From an uncultured Oleiphilus sp. (GTDB lineage Bacteria; Pseudomonadota; Gammaproteobacteria; Pseudomonadales; Oleiphilaceae), in contig CAJWBE010000026.1 of assembly GCA_913020045.1 (NCBI GenBank), positions 1 to 62,890 on the forward strand: DNA of 62,890 bases, read 5' to 3'. A program made the position numbers and the translations under genes. The notes beneath the pieces were generated by a model. That model did not search any database and was not told the DNA's origin. It saw nothing but the letters and a program-made list of their open reading frames with translations. Positions 29,091 to 35,826 of this stretch are shown here, piece by piece; within the stretch, counting starts at the first letter, position 1, and every line of letters begins with the position of its first letter.

Positions 29091-31369
29091 CGTAAGCCTC
29101 CCGCTCGAATCTGATCCGTATCCACGGATAGACCGCCTTCTGGGTTATCTGGGTCATTCGGATCTTCGGCGCCATTCACGACAGTTTGTCCATGCACTGT
29201 CACTTCATCCACATTAATAGGGCTGCCTCCTGTAATTGGCTGTCCGCCACCTGTCAACGGGTTCTCGCCTCCAGATCCGCCTCCGCTAGAACCGTCTCCG
29301 TCGTCCGGCGGGTCAACAAGGCCACCTCCCGCAATCAAGAATTCAATACGCGCAATATCCTGGTCAGAAGCCTCTCCCCCTACCGGTTCATTCGCTGGAT
29401 TATCATCGACTCCGCCCGTTTGCCCACTGCCAGAGTTATCACTTATCGACTGTGCAGCCGCCGCTAGGATCTGCTGCGCCAATGGGTTATCTGGATTAGA
29501 CATTGCCCATAGCAAACCACCTTTGGATTTCGACTCGGCACACCCTACATGGCACCCACCAGACGAGCCTTCAATTGACGCCGCTGCGGCAGCCAATATC
29601 GCTTGCGCCGCAGGGTTGTCAGGGTTCTGCATTGCCCAAGCAATGCCTTCGCTCATGTTATCGTCGTCTCGCGGATTGGGCGTACTATCTGCTGCGGTGT
29701 CAGCGTCTGCGGTGTCATCGTCCGTTTGCTCGTCACCACCGTCTTCGGACTCACTATCGCATCCGCTTGCTCCTTGCTCACTACAGTCATCGCTGCTATC
29801 GCTGTCAGAGTCTTCCGAGCTGCTATCGTCGCCGCTTTCTCCGTTGCTCTCGCTGCCAGCATCGTTGTCACTACCATCGGTTGAACCACTACCGCCCTGC
29901 GCGCCTGCTGCTGAGCTACCGGTTCCATCAGCGCCTGCCGCGCCGCCGGCCTTATCACCGCTACCTGAACTACCGGCATCAATTTCCTCTTGGCTTAACC
30001 ACACCCCCCCTGTCACCACTTCGTCAACTTGCCCTGTGGCGACGTCAACCACCTCCCCCTCAAAGTCAAAATAAAGGTCCCCTGACCCATCGGCTGCATC
30101 CGCTACCGCAGCCTCACCCGGCTTTTCAGTTGGCGCTTTGTCGCCTCCAGCGCGGCGAGCGCTTTGTTGCGTTTCTGCACGCATGGCCGCGGCTTCTCCC
30201 GCCGCGCTTTGTGGCGAGGCATTGTTGCTAGAAGGTGACGCGCTTGATGAACTATCTCCTGCACTTGGCCTTGCCGCGGAATCCTTACTAGGCCTAGCTC
30301 CTGGCTCAATACCCGCTGCTTTCTTTGCAGCTTTTCGACGCTCCATTGCGGCCACAGCCTCTCGGTAACCCTCGGGATCCTCCTCGTCATATCCCACTAC
30401 CGTTTCAAGGGCTCTCAACACTGGTTCGTCCAGCGCTTTGTCGAGTTTAGTTCCCAAGGCAACACCTGCTGAGGCCGCACCAAGTAGTGGCAATGCCAAA
30501 CCCGTTGCGCCTGCCGCCGCTACCGAGCCAGCGGCAGCTCCCCCTGCGAGCGCCGTTCCGCCAAGCGAAATAGATAAGCCCGCAAGGTCCCCAACAATCC
30601 CAATGGATGTTTCATTCACCTGACCAAAGACAGCGTTAGTGACAACACCTAGGGAGCCCGTCGCTACATCCGTTAGGGCTGCGGTATTTTTGGTCACCGC
30701 GAATACCAAGACTGCTGCAAGTGTTTCGGCATAGCCCGCATTGGTATTGACGCTTCCCGCGCCATCAGACATCGATTGACTAATCCGCCCAGCCTTACCC
30801 TGCGATGCCTGCGTCGTTGAACCTGAGCTTTGAGCACCCGATGTGGATTTCCCTGTCTTATCAGACGCACTCCCCGCGAGCTGGTACGACGGCGGAGGCA
30901 CCACCATCACTAACGAGTCGTTCAGCTCTTGGTATATCAAATGTTGATTGAGCGCTAACTCGTCATACACCAATCGCTCCTTGTCGCGGCGCTGAAAAGC
31001 ATTAAGCCCACTCAAGCTGTCAAAATGCGATTGAGTGATTGGAACAGCACATGACTCTTCATAGCCCTGCCCCGTACAAAGCCTGACGTCGCACTCCAAA
31101 ACTTCATATTCCAACAGAGGATGTACTGCCTCCAACGCAATCGTTACAGCGCCACTAAACGCCCCATTGGACAAGGGTATAAACTGTTTTGTCGTCGCTG
31201 AACCCCTGCCATGAGTCATCGAACACCCCAATAACACCGAGTCATTCCGCTCGTGAACACGACTGATATCCACCTCGACGCTAAGCGTCACAGAATACGC
31301 AAATGTCGCCGCAGGCAAACAACACGCAAGCAGCAAGGCTGCGCAATGAGAGACTCGAATCATAGCCAT
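29087..31369 (-). CDS. Large exported low-complexity protein of unknown function (760 residues)
   Basis: I do not recognise this family. Signal peptide (about 1-24), then a small Cys-containing beta domain to about 115, a helix-rich part, and a long Gly/Ala hydrophobic stretch (about 214-308, e.g. GGAAAGSVAAAGATG) that could enter a membrane. Next come a Lys/Ser/Ala-rich stretch and a very acidic Ser/Asp/Gly tract (coded by about 29650-29990). Two copies of WAMxNPDNPxAQxILAAAA follow (29575-29656 and 29460-29520), with a Cys pair between them. I start at 31369, with GGGGAG nine bases upstream; this is 4 nt after the previous stop. Confidence 0.6.
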   Translation of the reverse strand: MAMIRVSHCAALLLACCLPAATFAYSVTLSVEVDISRVHERNDSVLLGCSMTHGRGSATTKQFIPLSNGAFSGAVTIALEAVHPLLEYEVLECDVRLCTGQGYEESCAVPITQSHFDSLSGLNAFQRRDKERLVYDELALNQHLIYQELNDSLVMVVPPPSYQLAGSASDKTGKSTSGAQSSGSTTQASQGKAGRISQSMSDGAGSVNTNAGYAETLAAVLVFAVTKNTAALTDVATGSLGVVTNAVFGQVNETSIGIVGDLAGLSISLGGTALAGGAAAGSVAAAGATGLALPLLGAASAGVALGTKLDKALDEPVLRALETVVGYDEEDPEGYREAVAAMERRKAAKKAAGIEPGARPSKDSAARPSAGDSSSSASPSSNNASPQSAAGEAAAMRAETQQSARRAGGDKAPTEKPGEAAVADAADGSGDLYFDFEGEVVDVATGQVDEVVTGGVWLSQEEIDAGSSGSGDKAGGAAGADGTGSSAAGAQGGSGSTDGSDNDAGSESNGESGDDSSSEDSDSDSSDDCSEQGASGCDSESEDGGDEQTDDDTADADTAADSTPNPRDDDNMSEGIAWAMQNPDNPAAQAILAAAAASIEGSSGGCHVGCAESKSKGGLLWAMSNPDNPLAQQILAAAAQSISDNSGSGQTGGVDDNPANEPVGGEASDQDIARIEFLIAGGGLVDPPDDGDGSSGGGSGGENPLTGGGQPITGGSPINVDEVTVHGQTVVNGAEDPNDPDNPEGGLSVDTDQIRAGGLR

Positions 31370-31373
31370 TCGC

Positions 31374-31808
31374 CTAACGCTCCCCATCTCCGCCCTCCGT
31401 CATTTCAAGCCGAGCAAGCGCGTCAGCGATTACTCGTTCTACATCGGTAGCGCAAGCGCCTCCCTCTGACACAAGCGCTTCGCTTAATGTTGATACTTGA
31501 GTCGTTTTGGTTTCAAATTCGGAGGGACTGAACTGGTTGGAAATTCGATTGAATAGGCATTGGCAGGTTGTGGCGAGTTGCGTGCTGTTCGACACCAAAA
31601 ATGCCTCAAACGAGCGGTTATCCATTACGCCATTGAAAGCCTGACGATAAATTTCGGTGGTCTGCGCAACGCTTTGTTCGTAACACGTTTGTACTAAGGT
31701 TTGCCTGTATTGCCGACTCCAAGGCTCCGGTTCGTCAGCTATCACTATCGCTGAAACTGACTGCATACAAACAACGAGCACTATCGCTGCTCGATTTGGA
31801 ATATCCAT
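31374..31808 (-). CDS. Small exported Cys-containing protein (144 residues), first gene of the cassette
   Basis: I do not recognise this family. A hydrophobic signal covers about 8-24, and the mature protein is helical with four Cys (TCYEQ, TTCQCLF, GGACATD), which could form two disulfides. I start at 31808, preceded by GGGAG six bases away; an in-frame ATG 12 codons earlier lacks such a site. It is the first gene of five that follow with gaps of 4 nt or overlaps, and the promoter and palindrome lie upstream. Confidence 0.6.
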   Translation of the reverse strand: MDIPNRAAIVLVVCMQSVSAIVIADEPEPWSRQYRQTLVQTCYEQSVAQTTEIYRQAFNGVMDNRSFEAFLVSNSTQLATTCQCLFNRISNQFSPSEFETKTTQVSTLSEALVSEGGACATDVERVIADALARLEMTEGGDGER

Positions 31809-31858
31809 TGCTTTCTCCCTGGCACTGGCATTCAATACAGGCACTCATCGCCAATATC

Positions 31859-31886
31859 ACTATAAAATCGTGTTTCAGAAGTTTAA
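31859..31886 (-). promoter_or_regulatory. Candidate promoter of the five-gene cassette
   Basis: On the minus strand: -10 TATAGT (31859-31864, 5/6), 16-bp spacer, poor -35 TTAAAC (31881-31886). Transcription would start near 31852, giving a leader of about 44 nt to the 31808 ATG. The weak -35 fits dependence on an activator bound at the palindrome about 64 bp upstream of the start. Confidence 0.45.
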
Positions 31887-31905
31887 GTGGAAGTCACTCA
31901 TATCG

Positions 31906-31927
31906 ACATACCAAGACCTTGGTATGT
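31906..31927. promoter_or_regulatory. Perfect palindrome, candidate binding site of the NarL-type regulator
   Basis: Arms ACATACCAAG and CTTGGTATGT are perfect reverse complements over 10 bp, separated by two bases. The inner part, TACCAAG-AC-CTTGGTA, has the 7-2-7 heptamer layout of NarL-family sites and begins with TACC like the NarL heptamer. It is centred about 64 bp before the predicted start of the cassette and 31 bp before the divergent RRF-like gene, and could control both. Confidence 0.6.
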
Positions 31928-31947
31928 GCAATGGAAAGTGCGGATAA

Positions 31948-32313
31948 ATGATTGAACGCAATACCATCACGCTAAACAGTTTGGTGAGACGAACTGAAAA
32001 AACAAAGGTACTAAAGGAGCTACTAAAAAGCTCTGGGGCGTCTTTGTCGCGACATGGCCGCTCTAGAAATTGGACGCTACACGCTAGCCATAATCAGCTC
32101 AGAGCTATCCGCAAAGAATTGGCTCAACAAAACGAAGAAAGCTGGGCTTGGCTGGCGAAGCTGCTCGCTGATAAACAACCGAAGCTAGCGAGAAGCGAGA
32201 TCAAAAACCTAGCGAAATCACTTCCAAATATCACCATCAAAACACTTAGTATTGAAGCCGACTGCACGCTAAAAGAGGCGCGGGAAATTATTGATGAGCT
32301 GGAGTGGGAGTAG
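31948..32313 (+). CDS. Small protein resembling the RRF_GI (ribosome recycling factor-like) family
   Basis: A 121-residue basic, helical protein with a tract (LVRRTEKTKVLKELL, then SRHGRSRNWTLHA) that reminds me of the RRF_GI family of small gammaproteobacterial proteins. It is not the essential ribosome recycling factor. The family assignment is from memory of pattern only and is weak. It is divergent from the five-gene cassette, with the palindrome at 31906-31927 just before its start, so it could share its control. Confidence 0.45.
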   Translation: MIERNTITLNSLVRRTEKTKVLKELLKSSGASLSRHGRSRNWTLHASHNQLRAIRKELAQQNEESWAWLAKLLADKQPKLARSEIKNLAKSLPNITIKTLSIEADCTLKEAREIIDELEWE

Positions 32314-32319
32314 AACAAA

Positions 32320-32345
32320 CCCGCTTGCAAAAAAGGCCAAGCGGG
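32320..32345 (+). terminator. Hairpin after the RRF-like gene
   Basis: Perfect 8-bp stem (CCCGCTTG/CAAGCGGG), 10-nt loop, 7 bp after the stop codon. No U tract follows, so terminator function is uncertain. The FkbM gene converges on it. Confidence 0.45.
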
Positions 32346-32400
32346 CAGCGATTAAGACTCTATATAGTTAACAACTTGTGCAAAGAAACCCAGCGCGTCA

Positions 32401-33267
32401 TCAAGCGTTCAATATTTTCATGAACGACTCAGCGAGTTTCGTGTTTTCTTTTTTATCAACGAGATCTAAACAAAAATACGTCACATCCATACTTCGATAA
32501 GCAACGCAAAATACCGCGAGTTTTACCAAAGACAGCGAGTCCAATGAGGACAATGTTTCAACGTCTTTGATAAAAACAGCATCACTCCACAGTAGCTGAG
32601 AGCCTTGATTAATGTGCCCACCTAAGTTCACGGGGTTAAGGTTACGACCGCAAAGTCCGTCAAACTTATGAAACATAAAGCCTCGCTCTGTCATGTATGA
32701 GAACACGTCAGGAAATAGCGGCTGGCCTTTATAGAGGGGCCCGAATTCAGCCTCGGTGATCACTAACAACGCGGATTCAAGCGCTTTTTCGCCGCCCTTA
32801 AAAATATCCAGTTCAGCGCCTTGAACATCAATTTTTATGGTATCTGGGGAAGCCACTTCACCTGTTTCTATCAAGCTGTCTAGCTTAAAGGTCTCTATTG
32901 GAATGCTATCAACCATTTTTAAGGCATTCATCTCGTAATACAACTTGAAGAAGTCTTCATTGGGCTCATACAACGAATAACAGGTTCGATCTGCCGTTAT
33001 GTATAACGTCGCCATCTCATTTTCTTTTCCGAGCGCCTTTGGAATATATTCTAGATTGGCTGGCGCCGCTAAGTTCAGCTTCTTACAAAGGTCTTCATCT
33101 GGCTCAAACGCATATAACTTACTTTCAGGAAAAACCTCCATAAAGTCATGCATTGGCTCACTCTCCTCAGCTAATGGCAAGGCTCCAATCTCTATAGCAC
33201 TGAAAGTAAAGTCCGGGAATTGACGCTTAATAAGGTTGGCTAGTAAAGCAAGCTTGTTCATTTTCAT
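32401..33267 (-). CDS. FkbM family methyltransferase
   Basis: A 288-residue protein of the FkbM S-adenosylmethionine methyltransferase family. Class I fold blocks are AIEIGALPL (near 22-30), the Glu/Asp-containing AFEPDEDLC, and the hallmark IKIDVQGAELDIFKGGEKAL (near 148-165) with ITEAEFGPLYKGQPLFPDV after it. Members often methylate sugars or lipids in surface polysaccharide clusters; here it stands alone, so its substrate is unknown. ATG with no strong ribosome binding site. Confidence 0.85.
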   Translation of the reverse strand: MKMNKLALLANLIKRQFPDFTFSAIEIGALPLAEESEPMHDFMEVFPESKLYAFEPDEDLCKKLNLAAPANLEYIPKALGKENEMATLYITADRTCYSLYEPNEDFFKLYYEMNALKMVDSIPIETFKLDSLIETGEVASPDTIKIDVQGAELDIFKGGEKALESALLVITEAEFGPLYKGQPLFPDVFSYMTERGFMFHKFDGLCGRNLNPVNLGGHINQGSQLLWSDAVFIKDVETLSSLDSLSLVKLAVFCVAYRSMDVTYFCLDLVDKKENTKLAESFMKILNA

Positions 33268-33359
33268 CCTTTAGAAATTGTTTTTATTCATTATGAACAA
33301 AATCAAAAAGTAGACCGTTACCTAGTTAATAGAAATTACCGGAGTGCTTAAAAAAATCA

Positions 33360-33827
33360 TTAGCTTCCTAAAGGCAGCGCCGTGCTATTCACCACCTTGC
33401 GCATAACAAAACTTGATTGCACGCCTGTCACGCCAGGCACTCGTGTTAGCTTCCCTAACAAAAAGTGCTGATAGGCCTCCATGTCTTGAACAATCACTTT
33501 TAGCAAATAGTCAGCCTCAGACCCCGTGATTAAGAGACACTCCAATACTTCGGGATATGAAGCGACCGCCGCCTCAAATACTTCGAAGCGCTCTGGTGTA
33601 TGTCTGTCCATGCTAATGTTGATGAGCGCCATCAGGTTGAGACCCAGCGCCTTTTCATTTAATAGGGTTACGGTCTTTCCGATCACACCCGAGTCGGTAA
33701 GCGCCTTCACTCGACGAGAGCAGGGAGAAGGCGACAGTCCTACTTTATCGGCTAACTCAAGATTGCTAAGCCGACCATCAATTTGCAAAGACTCTAAAAT
33801 CCTCAAATCAATCCGATCTAGTTTCAC
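33360..33827 (-). CDS. Lrp/AsnC family transcriptional regulator
   Basis: A 155-residue regulator with N-terminal helix-turn-helix (LDRIDLRILESLQIDGRLSNLELA, GLSPSPCSRRVKAL) and a C-terminal RAM/AsnC ligand domain (about 70-150) that binds amino acids. It is divergent from leuA, and a 13/15 match to the Lrp consensus lies between the two genes (33908-33922). This suggests autoregulation and control of leucine synthesis. It is one of the smaller Lrp paralogues; I cannot say whether it is the global Lrp. Confidence 0.92.
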   Translation of the reverse strand: MKLDRIDLRILESLQIDGRLSNLELADKVGLSPSPCSRRVKALTDSGVIGKTVTLLNEKALGLNLMALINISMDRHTPERFEVFEAAVASYPEVLECLLITGSEADYLLKVIVQDMEAYQHFLLGKLTRVPGVTGVQSSFVMRKVVNSTALPLGS

Positions 33828-33907
33828 TAAACGCCACCCTCATGAGAAACACGAACACCACAAAATAAACCAATTAGACAATAAATAGCCAAACAATGAA
33901 TGAATGT

Positions 33908-33922
33908 TAGCATATAACGCTA
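33908..33922. promoter_or_regulatory. Lrp-like binding site
   Basis: TAGCATATAACGCTA matches the E. coli Lrp consensus YAGHAWATTWTDCTR at 13 of 15 positions (mismatches at positions 9 and 11). It extends to an inverted repeat TTAGC/GCTAA with 7-nt spacer. It lies 81 bp from the start of the divergent Lrp-type gene and 222 bp from leuA. Confidence 0.55.
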
Positions 33923-33991
33923 AAATAGACCCCATTCTCTTCCAAGTTTGCCATCATTCGCTATCGCAATTGCCTTACACTTTATCCTGTC

Positions 33992-34108
33992 TCACGAGCT
34001 GCCCGCTTTGTCATCCAACAAAGTGCTGACCCGATAACGAGTGGCCCACAAGGCCGCTTCACCAGAGCGCTTACCCAGCAATCTGAACCCCACTCAGCCA
34101 GCTCGTGA
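33992..34108 (+). promoter_or_regulatory. Candidate structured leader RNA of leuA
   Basis: A perfect 10-bp closing stem (TCACGAGCTG at 33992-34001, CAGCTCGTGA at 34099-34108) encloses two local hairpins: 34004-34011 with 34018-34025 (CTTTGT/ACAAAG core) and 34039-34046 with 34052-34059 (GTGGCC/GGCCGC). TGCTG (34024-34028) could pair with CAGCA (34076-34080), while GCTGA (34025-34029) could pair with TCAGC (34094-34098); these exclude one another. Alternative pairings fit a switch. No U-rich terminator follows. The leuA ATG is 35 nt past the stem. Confidence 0.45.
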
Positions 34109-34143
34109 AAACTCTTTAATTCGCGCTAAATGGAATATGAACA

Positions 34144-35814
34144 ATGAACACCTTTGACCATCAAAAATACCGCCCTTTTCCTGTTTTGGCTAAGACTGAT
34201 CGTCGCTGGCCTTCGCAGCAAATCACAAAAGCTCCCATTTGGTGTGCAGTGGACCTGCGCGATGGCAACCAAGCTTTGATAGAACCGATGAGCGTTAAAC
34301 AGAAACAACGCATGTGGGCGTTGTTGGTCAAACTGGGCTTTAAAGAAATTGAAATCGGTTTTCCTTCCGCCTCACAAGAGGACTTTGATTTTTGTCGTTG
34401 GTTAATTGAAGAAAACCAAATCCCGGAAGACGTGACCATTCAGGTGCTCGTTCAAGCCCGAGATGCATTGATCGAGAGAACATATGAAGCCTTGCGTGGC
34501 GCCAAAAAGGCAATCGTCCACGTCTACAACTCGACATCGCCAGTGCAACGCGACAAAGTCTTCAACTTGGATAAACAGGGCATTATTGACATTGCTCAAA
34601 AAGGCGCGGCAAAAGTAGCATCTGAAGCAAACAAACAACCCGCCACTAAGTTCCGCTTTCAATATTCGCCAGAAAGTTTCTCCAGCACCGAGATCGAATT
34701 CGCTATCGACGTTTGCAATGCAGTCATCGGCGTGTGGAAACCGACACCAGAAAACCCCTGCATCATTAACCTGCCTGCGACAGTCGAATGCGCGAGTCCC
34801 AACGTTTTTGCCGACCAAGTCGAAGCCTTTTGCGACCAAGTTAATCAGCGCGATTCGCTGATTGTTAGCTTACATACACACAACGACAGGGGCTGTGCGA
34901 TAGCCGCGGCCGAACTAGGCTTGATGGCGGGTGCTGACCGCATTGAAGGCACCTTGATGGGCAATGGCGAACGCACCGGCAACATGGACAATGTCACCAT
35001 GGCGATGAACCTATACAGCCAAGGCATTGACCCGAAACTAGATCTTTCCAACGCTGACGAAATCACCCGTGTGGTGAGTGAGTGCACCCAAATCGCGACA
35101 CATCCTCGTCACCCTTGGTTGGGCGAATTGGTATACACCGCGTTTTCTGGCAGCCATCAAGATGCTATTAAGAAGTGCCTAGGTCAGCAACAAGAAGGCG
35201 CCCCATGGGATGTGGCCTACTTACCAATTGACCCAAAGGACTTAGGTCGTGACTATCAATCAGTCATTCGTGTAAACAGCCAGTCAGGCAAAGGCGGCGT
35301 CGCCTATATTCTTGAACAAGACTTCGGCCTTCAGCTTCCTCGCTGGATGCAAATTGAAGCTAGCCGTCTAGTGCAAAGCCATGCAGAAAAGAATAAGTCT
35401 GAAGTCAGTAGCCAAGAGATTTGGAACATTATCCAAACCACATTTATGGGCGGGCAAAATGTCTCCAAATTGAAAGCGTATCAAGTCGACAAAAACGACA
35501 CGTTAGAGCGCGTGAGCGCCACCATTTCCGACGGGGAACAAGTCCATGACATTAATGGTCAGGGAGATGGCACGCTAGCAGCATTCTGCGATGCACTATC
35601 AATACAAACAGGCATGCCCCTAGAAATCACACACTACGACCAACACGCGCTGTCCGAAGGAAGCGACGCCAGTGCGGTGGCTTATGTTCAGCTTAAAGCA
35701 AACGGAACTCGCTACTGCGGAATAGCAAAAGACCATGACGTTCTTAGCGCCAACGTGAATGCGATATTGGTGTGCATTCAACAAGCTAAACGAGCGGCAC
35801 AATCAGCAGTGTAA
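34144..35814 (+). CDS. leuA: 2-isopropylmalate synthase (long, pseudomonad type)
   Basis: A 556-residue enzyme committing 2-ketoisovalerate to leucine by condensation with acetyl-CoA. The HMGL-like TIM barrel covers about 30-305 (DLRDGNQAL near 37-45; metal-binding LHTHNDRG near 242-250), then the LeuA regulatory domain (about 420-545) that binds leucine. Length fits the pseudomonad/yeast-type group, not the 520-residue E. coli type. No good ribosome binding site precedes the ATG, but a five-codon mini-ORF (34130-34147, MEYEQ) stops on it in the ATGA manner and could couple translation. Its stop is 12 bp from convergent hrpB. Confidence 0.96.
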   Translation: MNTFDHQKYRPFPVLAKTDRRWPSQQITKAPIWCAVDLRDGNQALIEPMSVKQKQRMWALLVKLGFKEIEIGFPSASQEDFDFCRWLIEENQIPEDVTIQVLVQARDALIERTYEALRGAKKAIVHVYNSTSPVQRDKVFNLDKQGIIDIAQKGAAKVASEANKQPATKFRFQYSPESFSSTEIEFAIDVCNAVIGVWKPTPENPCIINLPATVECASPNVFADQVEAFCDQVNQRDSLIVSLHTHNDRGCAIAAAELGLMAGADRIEGTLMGNGERTGNMDNVTMAMNLYSQGIDPKLDLSNADEITRVVSECTQIATHPRHPWLGELVYTAFSGSHQDAIKKCLGQQQEGAPWDVAYLPIDPKDLGRDYQSVIRVNSQSGKGGVAYILEQDFGLQLPRWMQIEASRLVQSHAEKNKSEVSSQEIWNIIQTTFMGGQNVSKLKAYQVDKNDTLERVSATISDGEQVHDINGQGDGTLAAFCDALSIQTGMPLEITHYDQHALSEGSDASAVAYVQLKANGTRYCGIAKDHDVLSANVNAILVCIQQAKRAAQSAV

Positions 35815-35826
35815 AGATAGAGGCCA

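Larger units (their letters stand above)
33828..34143. other. Divergent control region between the Lrp-type gene and leuA
   Basis: About 316 bp with no gene. It holds a Lrp-like box (33908-33922) and a strongly structured segment (33992-34108) that would lie in the leuA leader. I see no convincing -35/-10 pair for leuA. Confidence 0.6.

Noticed and set aside
29503-30231. Long open frames on the plus strand opposite the 760-residue gene (242 and 183 residues).
   Set aside because: They are shadows of the repetitive acidic Ser/Asp/Gly tract on the minus strand; their products are low-complexity and have no ribosome binding sites.
34001-34100. tRNA-like pattern (GGTTC-like bases) in the leuA leader, minus strand.
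   Set aside because: No cloverleaf with acceptor, anticodon and T arm can be formed, and no CCA position fits.
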